The translations under genes and the position numbers were made by a program. From contig OX419760.1 of assembly GCA_948567375.1 (NCBI GenBank), positions 56,916,001 to 56,980,000 on the forward strand: a stretch of DNA of 64,000 nucleotides, given 5' to 3'. The stretch is from Lunularia cruciata. Its lineage: Eukaryota > Streptophyta > Marchantiopsida > Lunulariales > Lunulariaceae. Shown piece by piece: positions 1 to 9,131 of the stretch; the stretch's first letter is position 1, and the number at the start of each line of letters is the position of its first letter. Below the pieces are notes generated by a model. It made no database searches, had not been told where the DNA came from, and saw only the letters and a list, made by a program, of their open reading frames with translations.

Positions 1-587
1 TCATACTCCTCCAAGGCTAGCACTCCAATACTCAAGACATTACTCACTAGAGAGCTCAATGAGAGAGAGATAGTTGCAAATGAAAGGATGATGAGTACTT
101 CTTCACCCCTTGTTTATATACTTGTGAAATAATTATACACCAAAGTTACTAATTCCTGGAGTAACTCAAATTACTAGGCTAAAAGTCAAGTAAAGTCAAA
201 AAGTATAGAGAAATATCCATTCACATGGGCATATTCCACTAATCATATGACCTTATCTTGACCAAACCACTAACTCAAGGATTCTTTCACATGAGCTATC
301 CATGGACTATAGAAGAATTCAAAACAAAAAGACTTGCAGACTCAAGAGTTCTCAACTCTTTCCTCAAAGCCAAACACCTAAGAATAATACCAAGTCAACA
401 CACTAGAATCCAAAATAGTGGTGCTTATTTTTTCCACTTCCTCTAAAGTAAGGTCCCCTCTATCTTAGCTATGACTAACTTTAGCTAATGTAGAACCATC
501 CTTTAACTCTATAATAATATCTTTCAAGTACTTGTAATACCAAGCTAAATATCACAATACCACACACATGCACAAATGGGTGTTACA
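1..587 (-). mobile_element. Family A LTR, reverse orientation, cut by window edge
   Basis: This is the reverse complement of most of the LTR that occurs complete at 687-1365. Its right end reads TGTTACA at 581-587, the complement of the LTR start TGTAACA, and the TATA segment reads inverted near 110-125. The missing LTR 3' end lies left of the window, so it may be the 5' LTR of a minus-strand element or a solo LTR. It is visibly more diverged than the 687-8461 LTR pair. The small open frame at 258-446 is an LTR shadow, not a gene. Confidence 0.85.
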
Positions 588-686
588 ATACCTGACATGG
601 CTATCCAAAAATCACCAAATGAATAGGACCATTGGGAAAACCTGACAAGTATCACTTTTGCGATAATCAATAAGTAAAGTTTGTTC
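588..686 (-). mobile_element. Family B LTR 3' end plus leader, interrupted by element A
   Basis: Read on the minus strand, 633-686 matches the end of the family B LTR seen at 30731-31435 (the stretch around TTACTTATTGATTA and AAGTGATACTTG). At 588-632 it continues into leader with the same TGATTTTTGG block that follows the LTR at 31436. The LTR resumes at 8466-9131 on the far side of element A, so A was inserted inside this LTR. Confidence 0.7.
683..686. repeat. Target-site duplication GTTC, left copy
   Basis: GTTC directly before the TG of the 5' LTR is repeated directly after the CA of the 3' LTR at 8462-8465. Removing element A and one GTTC restores the family B LTR text (AAGTTTGTTCCCAAAG), which matches the uninterrupted copy near 41080 read in reverse. 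This supports a 4-bp duplication. Confidence 0.8.
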
Positions 687-1365
687 TGTAACACCCATTT
701 GTGCATGTGTGTGGTATTGTGATATTTAGCTTGGTATTACAAGTACTTAAGAGATATTATTTATATAGAGATAAAGGATGGTTCTATATTAGTCATGGTT
801 AGCTAAAGTTAGTCATAGCTAAGATAGATAGGACCTTACTTTAGAGGAAGTAGAAAAGATGAGCACCACTATTTTGGATTTTAGTGTGTTGACTTGGTAT
901 TATTCCTAGGTGTTTGGCTTTGGGGAAAGAGTTGAGAACTCTTGGGCCCGCAAGCCTTTTTGTTTTGGATTCTTCTTTAGTCCAAGGATAGCCCATGTGA
1001 AGGAATCCTTGCTTTAGTGGTTGGGTCAAGATAAGGGGAATATGCCCATGTGAATGGATATTCCTTTCTACTTTTTGACTTTACTTGACTTTTAGTCTAG
1101 TAACTTGAGTTACTATGGTAATTAGTAACTTTGGTATGTAACTATTTCACAAGTATATAAACAAGGGGTGAGGAGGTACTCATCATCCTTTCATTTGCAA
1201 CTATCTCTCTCTCATTGAGTTCTCTAGTGAGCAATGTCTTGAGTCTTGGAGTGTTAGCCTTGGAGGAGTATGATGGAGTTGGGGTTCCTTGCCTTCTTAG
1301 TCCATGGTGCGCTACCATAATAGCCATCAGAGGTTCATCCTGAGTGAGAGACAGGCCGGCTCACA
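687..1365 (+). repeat. 5' LTR of family A element
   Basis: It begins TGTAACACCC and ends GGCTCACA, the TG...CA ends expected of an LTR. It is repeated at 7783-8461 with the same length. U3 should hold the promoter, with a TATA box at 1154-1161. Confidence 0.95.
1154..1161 (+). promoter_or_regulatory. TATA box of the family A 5' LTR
   Basis: TATATAAA lies about 210 bp before the LTR end. It is kept in the other A LTR copies, including 8250-8257, near 21724-21731, and the inverted copies near 110 and 22355. Transcription would begin about 30 bp downstream and run into the element. Confidence 0.6.
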
Positions 1366-1369
1366 TTTT

Positions 1370-1388
1370 TGGTTCCGTTGCCGGGACC
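1370..1388 (+). other. Primer-binding site, tRNA-Asp-like
   Basis: TGGTTCCGTTGCCGGGACC starts four bases after the LTR. It resembles the tRNA-Asp-type primer site of some plant gypsy elements (TGGCGCCGTTGCCGGGG), with substitutions. The related copy after the LTR at 21245-21936 reads TGGTTCCATTGTTGGGAC. The tRNA identity is inference. Confidence 0.55.
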
Positions 1389-1406
1389 TCTCTAGAAGGC
1401 AAGAGA

Positions 1407-1577
1407 ATGTTTCACGTCCAATTCTACATTAGGCAGAAGGAGGCTATGAGAGCTCATTTGGAGAGAACATTAGGAGAGGAGAGGGCTGAACTTATGTTAG
1501 AGAACCAAGATCCATTTGTATACCCTGTAGTTCATTATGATGTCTTTGAGGTGATTTTGTACATCTTGTACACATGA
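1407..1577 (+). CDS. Small leader ORF 1 of family A, 56 residues, unknown function
   Basis: The first ATG after the primer site opens a 56-residue frame ending TGA. I do not recognise a domain. Its C-terminal half (DPFVYPVVHYD, then VILYILY) is clearly related to the 54-residue frame at 2703-2867 (EPFVFPRVDYS, then VMYILY). About 19 of 43 aligned residues are identical. An eroded copy lies at 21937-22148, in the leader of another A fragment, again ending with the FVYPVVHYD segment. Retention in two A copies and within-element duplication suggest it was once protein-coding. An untranslated-leader role or a mini-gag remnant is possible. Confidence 0.5.
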   Translation: MFHVQFYIRQKEAMRAHLERTLGEERAELMLENQDPFVYPVVHYDVFEVILYILYT

Positions 1578-2202
1578 GAGGAATTGGAGAGATTGTGTGA
1601 GGTGGATTGTAGATTTTGGGGATTAAGGTGATTTTGGGCAAAATCTCAAGTTTGAGATCTGGACTTGAGATTTCTACACATGATAGCTTGGGTTATCTTT
1701 CAGTTAGAACACTTGAAATTATTGAGAGAGCTTCTATGTGCACTGGGCTAGAGTTTTTGAAAGTTGATAGGGTAAAGTGCTCCCGCAACTGCATGCTCTC
1801 TGGAAAATTGTACAAAGTCTGCCATTTCTTCAATTTTCAGTGAATTGTTCTGAAAATTTCCAAGACAATTCAGTGCATTGTATCCTACCTGCTGCCACAA
1901 AAATTAGAGAGAGATCGTTTTTGCGCAGGGCGTTATGAGTTTTTGAAGTGGGGGGTGGTGGTTTTCAGACCAAATCTGAAACATGGGTGCTGAATAGAAA
2001 GGTGTCTAGGCCAAATGGCTTGATGAAAAGATCTGAAATTTTTCAGGGAGGGACGCCTTGGAGTTGTGATCAAGTGTGGAAAATTTCAGAGGATTGTGAC
2101 ATATTGGTTGGGAGATTTGAGTGACATTGTGAGGAAGAGTCAATTCTGCAGAGTGGAGATCTCATGCATGAGAAGTTTGAGATCAACAAAAAGCATGTTT
2201 GA
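1578..2202 (+). other. Family A leader without clear coding sequence
   Basis: About 620 bp separates the first small ORF from the zinc-knuckle ORF. Short frames at 1616-1843 and 2066-2254 have no recognisable motif. The stretch near 2080-2092 ends in TTTCAG and could act as a splice acceptor, but nothing proves an intron. Confidence 0.4.
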
Positions 2203-2700
2203 GTGTTTAGATTCATCTTGGGGAACATGGAGGGTCATCAAGAGTGGAAATTGAGATTATGCAAGGTTCCCCAAGGGTTTGAGGTGATTTTAGGGGTGGA
2301 TTTGAGGAAAAGAGAGTGTACAATAGAATTTGAAGAGAGTGTTGAGAGGATCCAAAAACCTACACCACTTGGAGGAAAGAGTGAGTCTAAGTGCTTTCTA
2401 TGTGGAGAGAAGGGACATAAGGCAAGTTCATGTCCATTGACCTTTGAGAGCAAGAGATTGAGGCAAAGGAGAGGCTTACTTGACTTGGGTTTGCATGTTG
2501 GACCTTCTTCACCAAGATTGGGAGGGAGAAGATCTAAGACCAAGGAGTTGTGTGAGGTTTGTGGAGTTGAAGGACTTCCAAAAGGACATGAGTGTAGTGG
2601 AGTAAAAGCACTTTTGGAAACTTTGGTGAAGGATCTTGGAGAGAGTCTTAGTACAGCTACAGAAATACTACCACCTTCATCAGCTAGTTCTCAAGATTAG
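2203..2700 (+). CDS. Accessory zinc-knuckle ORF upstream of gag, 165 residues
   Basis: This is an uninterrupted frame in the sense direction between the 5' LTR and the gag-pol frame. It carries a canonical zinc knuckle C-x2-C-x4-H-x4-C (CFLCGEKGHKASSC) and, about 50 residues later, a second Cys/His cluster (CEVCGVEGLPKGHEC). The region between is rich in Arg and Lys. A second in-frame ATG at 2227 could be the true start. The long frame downstream has its own zinc knuckle, so this is a separate small nucleic-acid-binding protein, a duplicated nucleocapsid, or a captured gene piece. It is bracketed by two related frames (1407-1577 and 2703-2867). The antisense frame at 2238-2543 is a shadow. 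Confidence 0.6.
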   Translation: MFRFILGNMEGHQEWKLRLCKVPQGFEVILGVDLRKRECTIEFEESVERIQKPTPLGGKSESKCFLCGEKGHKASSCPLTFESKRLRQRRGLLDLGLHVGPSSPRLGGRRSKTKELCEVCGVEGLPKGHECSGVKALLETLVKDLGESLSTATEILPPSSASSQD

Positions 2701-2702
2701 TG

Positions 2703-2867
2703 ATGGAGATAATCTTTCAACTTATGGATAAACTATCCATGAGAGTTAGATTAATATGCACTCTAGGATTTGATGTTGCTATAGAAATCTTGGAGCAACC
2801 TGAACCTTTTGTGTTCCCTCGAGTGGATTATTCTCAGATGGTGTTAGTCATGTATATACTCTATTAG
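2703..2867 (+). CDS. Small leader ORF 2 of family A, 54 residues, paralogue of ORF 1
   Basis: A 54-codon frame starts two bases after the stop of the zinc-knuckle ORF, ends TAG, and lies 67 bp before gag. Alignment with the frame at 1407-1577 gives shared MR, TLG, PFV, P-V, Y and YILY positions, about 44% identity over 43 residues. I know no family for it. Its position suggests an internal duplication that placed the zinc-knuckle ORF between the two copies. Confidence 0.5.
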   Translation: MEIIFQLMDKLSMRVRLICTLGFDVAIEILEQPEPFVFPRVDYSQMVLVMYILY

Positions 2868-2934
2868 TAATAGAGTGAGAGAAAAGAAAAGAGAAAAAAA
2901 AATTGAGAGAAAAGAAAGATAGTGAGGGGTTAAG

Positions 2935-5900
2935 ATGGGGAAACTTCCGGTTTTCTTTGGCAAGGATGGAGAAGATGTGGAGGCCTTTGTGAGAGACTTC
3001 AAGAGAGCTTGCATAGGAAACAATGAGAGGAGGAAGAATGAGTGGGCCTCATTATTACCAGATTTCTTTGAGGATGCAGCACTTACATGGTATGAGTCAG
3101 AATACCAAAAGAGAGAGAGGAGAGAGGGGGAAGAGGAGTCTTGGGAGACTTTGACTTCAGCACTCATTGAGAACTTTCTTCCTGATGAGAGTTATGAGAG
3201 ATTGATGAGTGAGGTTACATTTCTCAAGCAGGGAGATGGAGAGAAAGTGAGGGTCTATGTGGAAAGAGTGGAAAAGTTGGAGTCCAGATTTCGCATAGTG
3301 TTGAGGAAGGGTGGGGATGATGTGGAGACTACAATGATTGGCATAGGGGCCATGCTCACCAAGAATTTTGTGGGAGGATTGAGACCACAAATTAGAAGCA
3401 AGGTGAGATATGAGAAACTTTCTTCCAAGGTTGAAGCTATCAAGATCGCAATTCGTATGGAGGAGCGTTTGGAAGGGGATGAGAGTGATTTGGTGGTGAA
3501 GGAGGTTGTGCATCCTCCTCAAGGCTACAAGTATGGTGGAACTTCTGATACTTTGGTGACAAGGGTTGCACCACAAGTAGTAGTTGCTCCAGTTCTTGCA
3601 CCTCCACCAAAAGATCCACTCCAAACCATCACAGAACAACTTGCGGATCTCAAGATCAATGTGGTGCAACTATGGGAGAAGAGAGAGGTGGATCAGAATG
3701 TAGGGAGAGGGCCTAGGAGTTATGGAAACTATCCATATAGAGGAGGCCAACCAGCCAACAATTTCAATGATAAAAATTGTTTTGGTTGTGGAGGAAGAGG
3801 CCATATCCAAAGGAATTGCCCAAATTCCACTTACCATGGAGGAAGGGGTTATGAGGGAGCCAATAAAGGGAAAGAGGGAGGTAGTGAAACCCAAGTGGCT
3901 CCTAATCCCAACAAAGGTAAGGGGATAGCATCCATAGATGTGGTTGAGAGCAAGTATGAGAAGGGAGAGTGCTCAAACTCCAAGGGTCTTAATTTGGAGC
4001 TTTTGGCACAAGAGAAGAAGAGAGCTTGTTTTGCAGAGGATGTTCACTCTTCTCAAGGATTTACTTCAAGCAAGGATACTCCTATGTCTACTAGGAGCAC
4101 TTGCACCTCAACACCATCAACAACAAAGACTCCAAGGAAGAAGTTGGGGATGGAGAACTTCTTGATCTCAAAGCAACAATGGAACTACAATGTGTTGGAG
4201 GATGTTGGTAGTTACAAGGCTAACATCACAGTGGGCCAATTAATTGCTTTGAACCCTACCTTGAGAAAGGAGCTTAGAGGTGGTTTGAGTTCTACAAGGA
4301 GCAAGAAGAAGAAGAAGGTAAAAGTTCCAGTATCAATGGGGGTGGTGGATGCCAAGCCAGCACCATGGGAAGCTTGTGAATATGCCTCCAAGATTGATGT
4401 GAGAGTGAATGGTCACAACATCAAGGATGCATTGGTTGATGGAGGATCAGCAGTGAATGCCATGTCAGAAAGGTTGATGAAGAAGTTGGGTATGATACCC
4501 TCAAGACCTTCAACATTTGTGGTGAGCATGGCAAACAAGCAACAAGTTCGACCAGTAGGGGTGATGGATAAGGTGGTAGTTTCAGTTATGGGAGTTCAAA
4601 ATCTCATGACTTTCCAAGTCTTGAAGGATTCAAGCTATGACTTACTTCTTGGGAGGCCATGGTTGAGAGCAGCACGCACAACTGATCGATGGCACAAAGG
4701 GTACTTGCGGATTGGGCCATCAAACCATAGAGTCACTGTTCCTGTGACTAACACCACCAACACTTCACATTCAGATACACCATCTTCTGATTATTGGGAA
4801 TCAGATTCTGAAGAAGGAGCTTCAGGTGTGGACACAAGCATGGAAGAGGAGACTTCCACGGAGGAAGATGAATCTGAATCTGATTCAGATGTGTATCCTT
4901 TGTGTGCTATGGATTTTGCACCTAAGCCAGAGGTTTTGAAGGACCCAGATAAATCACCATTGACACTTGAGGAGGTAGAGAGAAGGTTATCTACCCTCAA
5001 GTATGGCCCAAATGTTACCAAGGAGGAGAAGGTGAGATTTGAGGAGATTTTCCGCAAGTTCATCCATGTGTTTGCTTTTAGTTACAAGGATTTGAAGGAA
5101 GTCACCTTGGAGGAGCACAAGATAGAGGTGGAGTCACATGCAAGACCAATCCGCCAAAAGCAACGTCGCATTAGCCCACCAATATCTTTGGTTGTGAAGG
5201 AGGAGATTGATAAGCTCAAGGAGGCTGGATTTATCTTTGAGGTGGAGAATTCAGAATGGGTGTCTCCAATTGTCATTGTGAAGAAAAAGAATGGCAAGCT
5301 TCGGGTATGTGTGGATTACAAGAAGCTCAATGCTGTTACCAAGAAGGACTACTACCCATTGCCATTCATTGATGAGATCTTGGAGGAGGTTGCAGGTCAT
5401 GAGAGGTACAGTTTTGGAGATGGTTATAGTGGATATAACCAAATCAAGATTGCACTAGAGCATCAACAACTCACCACATTCACCACACCTTGGGGAACTT
5501 ACGCTTTCAAGGTCATGCCTTTTGGGCTTTGCAATGCTCCAGCCACATTCCAATGGTTCATGAACAAGGTATTTGAACCTTTCATTGGGAAATTTGTGAG
5601 AGATTTCATTGATGACTTTTGTGTCTATGGGAGCAAGGAGGAGCACTTTGAGCACCTAATCAAAGTCTTGCAACGCTTGGATGAGGCAAATGCATCACTC
5701 AACCCAGAGAAGTGCATTTTTGGATGTAAAGAAGGTCTACTTTTGGGGCATATCATCTCCAAGGATGGAATAGCAGTTGATCCTGAGAAGGTGAGGAAAA
5801 TCTCAGACCTTCCATTCCCTTCAAGCTTGACAAAGTTACGCCAATTCTTGGGGATGGTTGGGTACTATAGGAGGTTCATCTTCTCATTTTCCAACAAGGC

Positions 5901-6201
5901 TTATGCATTGACCATCTACATGAAGAAGGGTGTAGATTACATGGTGATTTTGGAAGACAAGGAGGCTCTCAAAGCTTTTGAGGAGCTCAAGCAATCCCTT
6001 GTTGTAGCTCCAATTCTTGCTAAACCTGATTGGAGTAAACCTTTCATCCTCTACACTGATGCTTCTAATGTAGCTATAGGATGCACTCTTAGTCAATTAG
6101 ACCAAGATGGGCATGATCATCCAATAGCTTATGCTAGTAGGCGGATGGTTTCAGCAGAGAAGAACTACTCTGTCACGGAGAGAGAGAAGGGTTGGCAGTG
6201 A
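2935..6201 (+). CDS. Gag-protease-reverse transcriptase-RNase H (N-part), 1088 residues
   Basis: One long frame. Residues about 1-270 are gag: a retrotransposon-gag-like core with an AALTWYESEY-type segment and charged helices. C282 begins the zinc knuckle CFGCGGRGHIQRNC. An aspartic protease is suggested near residue 502 by ALVDGGSAVNAM, with DGG in place of the usual DT/SG. The RT spans about 740-960, with YSGYNQI, VMPFGLCNAPATFQ and an intact catalytic FIDD (D893, D894), then GHIISKDGI and LRQFLGMVGYYRRF. RNase H opens at YTDAS (D1042). The frame ends at TGA 6199-6201 because of a shift after the SVTEREK stretch, and the rest of RNase H continues in another frame from 6192. The ATG at 2935 follows the leader and gives a complete gag start. 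Confidence 0.93.
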   Translation: MGKLPVFFGKDGEDVEAFVRDFKRACIGNNERRKNEWASLLPDFFEDAALTWYESEYQKRERREGEEESWETLTSALIENFLPDESYERLMSEVTFLKQGDGEKVRVYVERVEKLESRFRIVLRKGGDDVETTMIGIGAMLTKNFVGGLRPQIRSKVRYEKLSSKVEAIKIAIRMEERLEGDESDLVVKEVVHPPQGYKYGGTSDTLVTRVAPQVVVAPVLAPPPKDPLQTITEQLADLKINVVQLWEKREVDQNVGRGPRSYGNYPYRGGQPANNFNDKNCFGCGGRGHIQRNCPNSTYHGGRGYEGANKGKEGGSETQVAPNPNKGKGIASIDVVESKYEKGECSNSKGLNLELLAQEKKRACFAEDVHSSQGFTSSKDTPMSTRSTCTSTPSTTKTPRKKLGMENFLISKQQWNYNVLEDVGSYKANITVGQLIALNPTLRKELRGGLSSTRSKKKKKVKVPVSMGVVDAKPAPWEACEYASKIDVRVNGHNIKDALVDGGSAVNAMSERLMKKLGMIPSRPSTFVVSMANKQQVRPVGVMDKVVVSVMGVQNLMTFQVLKDSSYDLLLGRPWLRAARTTDRWHKGYLRIGPSNHRVTVPVTNTTNTSHSDTPSSDYWESDSEEGASGVDTSMEEETSTEEDESESDSDVYPLCAMDFAPKPEVLKDPDKSPLTLEEVERRLSTLKYGPNVTKEEKVRFEEIFRKFIHVFAFSYKDLKEVTLEEHKIEVESHARPIRQKQRRISPPISLVVKEEIDKLKEAGFIFEVENSEWVSPIVIVKKKNGKLRVCVDYKKLNAVTKKDYYPLPFIDEILEEVAGHERYSFGDGYSGYNQIKIALEHQQLTTFTTPWGTYAFKVMPFGLCNAPATFQWFMNKVFEPFIGKFVRDFIDDFCVYGSKEEHFEHLIKVLQRLDEANASLNPEKCIFGCKEGLLLGHIISKDGIAVDPEKVRKISDLPFPSSLTKLRQFLGMVGYYRRFIFSFSNKAYALTIYMKKGVDYMVILEDKEALKAFEELKQSLVVAPILAKPDWSKPFILYTDASNVAIGCTLSQLDQDGHDHPIAYASRRMVSAEKNYSVTEREKGWQ

Positions 6202-6662
6202 TCTTTGGTCTCAAGAAGTTTAGACACTACTTGATTGGAGGGAAAGCCACCATTGTCACGGATCACAAGGCTTTGAAGTACATCTTCAACAAGCCTAATG
6301 TTGAAGGGAGACTAGCAAGGTGGATGATACTCTTGTCTGAGTATGACTACACCATTGAAGATAGGCCAGGAAAGAAACATGCAAATGCTGATTTATTATC
6401 TAGAGCCTATGATCATGATGGAGATGAGCCAGTGGATGATTCCTTCCCGGATGAGGAGCTCATGACAATCTCAGTCACTCAAGAGGTTCCAATGGAGTAC
6501 AAGGAGATTGTGGATTTTGTGACAAAAGGTAACTATCCAGAAGGGATGCATGCTAGGGAGAGGAAGGCCCTTGCAGCAAGATCTAGACCTTACACAATGG
6601 TGGAAGATATTCTTTTTCACCAAGGAGCAGATGGTCGGTCTACTTCGAAGAGCAGTGGGTAA
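6192..6662 (+). pseudogene. RNase H C-part and connection, frameshifted from gag-pol
   Basis: The frame resumes RNase H with AVIFGLKKFRHYLIGG, TDHKALKYIF and ARWMILLSEYDY, and ends the domain with the conserved HANADLLSR. It has no ATG of its own at the junction. A two-base gain or one-base loss in the purine run near 6178-6191 separates it from the upstream frame. After about 6635 it again leaves frame and stops at 6662, while integrase continues in frame 1. Confidence 0.85.
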
Positions 6663-7734
6663 GGAAGAGTCTATCCTACTCATAAAGGAGTTTCATGAAG
6701 GTTTAGTATGTGGAGGACACTTTGCAAGTTACCATTGGAGAGGGATTTTCAAGGATTGTCTTGATTATTGCAAAACTTGTCATGTTTGTCAAGCTTTTGC
6801 TAGAAAGTCTACATCCACTCCACCACTTAGATCAATTCCATTGCTATGACCTTTTGAGAAGTGGAGAATTGATTTTGTAGGTCCTCTCAATAGAACCCCA
6901 AGGAACAATCGGTACATTGTGGTAGTTACTGATTACCTTACCAAGTGGGTTGAGGCTAGACCATTGAGGGACAAGAATGAAGATGAAGTGGGTAGATTTC
7001 TTTATGAACGCATTATCACTAGGTTTGGATGCCCTTTGGAGTTGGTTTCTGATAGAGGAGGAGAGTTTACAGGAAGCATTACTACAGCCATGCTACGACA
7101 TTTCTCTACCACACATAGAGTAACTACATCCTATAAGCCAAATTCCAATGGCTTGGCAGAGAGAACCAATCAGACCTTGTGCATGATGTTGGCCAAAGAT
7201 GCAGAAATGGAGGGGGCTAAACATCATTGAGACAAGAGGATTCATGCAGTTTTGTGGGAGTATAGGACAACCATGAAAACTTCCACTGGATATTCTCCAT
7301 TTCAATTGGTATATGGTATTGAGTCTACCTTACCTATTCACTTTGATCTTCCTACCTTCCAAAGCATTCATAGGAGATTGAAGAAAGCACAAGGAGGTGA
7401 TGCAGAGAAGTCAAGGAAGGATCAACTCATGGAGTTGGAAGAGGCAAGAGCAGTTGCTATGGTTTGAGTGGAGCAAGCCCAAAGGAAACAAAAGGAGAGC
7501 TATGATAAGAGGCAAGACAAGAAGAAGGTAGAGCCTTTCAAAGAAGGTGATTGGGTAATGTTGTTTGATTCCATTCGATTCAAGAGAGTGCAAAAGAAGT
7601 TTTTGCCTAAGTACTTTGGACCTTTCATAGTGGAGAAGGTGTGGGGCAATTACACCTATGATCTCAAGGAGTTTGGAGAAAGATACTTTGATAGGATTAA
7701 CCATGATAAGTTGAAGATGTACCATAGAAGGTAG
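6637..7734 (+). pseudogene. Integrase of family A, interrupted by three in-frame TGA codons
   Basis: One frame encodes the whole integrase: an N-terminal HHCC zinc-binding module (His in IKEFHEGL and GGHFASY, then CKTCHVC), then the DDE core with D in VVTDYL (6931), D in LVSDRGG (7051) and E in GLAERT (7159). The last two are spaced D-x35-E. The GPY/F-type module at the C-terminus reads KYFGPFIVEKV. The frame is cut by TGA at 6847, 7228 and 7465. The second stands where KHHWDKR would be expected, so it looks like a Trp codon changed to TGA. The last stop is TAG at 7732. It would insert element cDNA, but this copy cannot be translated through. Confidence 0.88.
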
Positions 7735-7770
7735 TGAGACCTTCACTTTGAGGACAAAGTGAAAACTTAG

Positions 7771-7782
7771 TCCGGGGGTAAA
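7771..7782 (+). other. Polypurine-like tract before the 3' LTR
   Basis: TCCGGGGGTAAA directly precedes the TG of the 3' LTR, where the plus-strand primer tract should be. The related junction at 27756 reads, inverted, TCCAAGGATAAA before the LTR. It is short and imperfect for a polypurine tract. Confidence 0.5.
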
Positions 7783-8461
7783 TGTAACACCCATTTGTGC
7801 ATGTGTGTGGTATTGTGATATTTAGCTTGGTATTACAAGTACTTAAGAGATATTATTTATATAGAGATAAAGGATGGTTCTATATTAGTCATGGTTAGCT
7901 AAAGTTAGTCATAGCTAAGATAGATGGGACCTTACTTTAGAGGAAGTAGAAAAGATGAGCACCACTATTTTGGATTTTAGTGTGTTGACTTGGTATTATT
8001 CCTAGGTGTTTGGCTTTGGGGAAAGAGTTGAGAACTCTTGGGCCCGCAAGCCTTTTTGTTTTGGATTCTTCTTTAGTCCAAGGATAGCCCATGTGAAGGA
8101 ATCCTTGCTTTAGTGGTTGGGTCAAGATAAGGGGAATATGCCCATGTGAATGGATATTCCTTTCTACTTTTTGACTTTACTTGACTTTTAGTCTAGTAAC
8201 TTGAGTTACTACGGTAATTAGTAACTTTGGTACGTAACTATTTCACAAGTATATAAACAAGGGGTGAGGAGGTACTCATCATCCTTTCATTTGCAACTAT
8301 CTCTCTCTCATTGAGTTCTCTAGTGAGCAATGTCTTGAGTCTTGGAGTGTTAGCCTTGGAGGAGTATGATGGAGTTGGGGTTCCTTGCCTTTTTAGTCCA
8401 TGGTGCGCTACCATAATAGCCATCAGAGGTTCATCCTGAGTGAGAGACAGGCCGGCTCACA
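7783..8461 (+). repeat. 3' LTR of family A element
   Basis: It has the same length and ends as 687-1365. I count four differences, all A/G or C/T, so divergence is about 0.6%. This indicates a recent insertion relative to the other A copies. Confidence 0.95.
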
Positions 8462-9131
8462 GTTCCCAAAGAGATACAATTCAAAAATGGTCGAATACAA
8501 AGTAAAATTTAACAATGTAGTTTGTCTTGATTTTTTCTTTAATTTGAAGGTAGAAATTACACCCCAAAGAGAGTTACAATCAATGATTTGCAATCTTGCC
8601 ACAAATTAACACTCTTAATCACAACTCCATCAAATATTTCTAAAAAAACTTTGATTGTGATGATTCAGATTCTTCCAAAGAAAATTAATTGACTACAAAA
8701 TTAATTCACCTCAGAATTGTGTTCCAACCCTCCACTAAAGGCACAACTTCCTCAATCAAAATTGCTTTGCATCATCCAATGTTGTGCTCACCCATATAGA
8801 ATACTACCAACACTAAAATTCTTCATGGATCTGTCAAGGCATTACTTTGATTGCTATCTACTTAGGATCAAACATACAGAATGAAATCAAAGTTGCAGAC
8901 TCTAATATCCAACAAGCTCACTGATTTGCACTTTGAAATTCTCCAAATACTCACAAACACACATACAAGATTAATACTCAGAATTAAGCTGAAACAATGA
9001 GCACTGAGTTACAACACTTCACTTTATCAACTTTGGAAATACAAATACATAACAATAACACATTATGAATGATTCCTTTAAATAGGAAGAGCACTTTGAT
9101 AGTTATTTAACTAATATACCGTTTCCTAACA
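8462..9131 (-). mobile_element. Family B LTR, remainder right of the element A insertion
   Basis: The reverse complement matches the LTR at 30731-31435 through most of its length, for example the AGCTTAATTCTGAGTAT region and TGTTGGATTC-like text. The start TGTTAGG lies at 9131. To its right is AGATCTGGAGAT read on the minus strand, the same block that precedes the LTR start at 30731. First four bases are the duplicated target GTTC. Confidence 0.75.

Larger units (their letters stand above)
687..8461 (+). mobile_element. Ty3/gypsy LTR retrotransposon, family A, near full length
   Basis: The 7,775-bp element carries two 679-bp LTRs (687-1365 and 7783-8461) that differ at four positions by my count, all transitions. 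Between them lie a primer site, two small related frames, a zinc-knuckle frame, gag-protease-RT in one frame, RNase H after a frameshift, and integrase after another. The order protease-RT-RNase H-integrase is that of Ty3/gypsy. The integrase ends in a GPF-type module and no chromodomain is visible, so a non-chromovirus lineage is likely. It sits inside a family B LTR with a 4-bp GTTC duplication. The reading frames are broken although the LTRs are almost identical, so this copy cannot make a full pol itself. Confidence 0.95.

Noticed and set aside
841-1327. Minus-strand frames of 61-62 residues in the A LTR
   Set aside because: They recur in every LTR copy because the LTR is repeated; they lie in U3/R, lack motifs, and are shadows.
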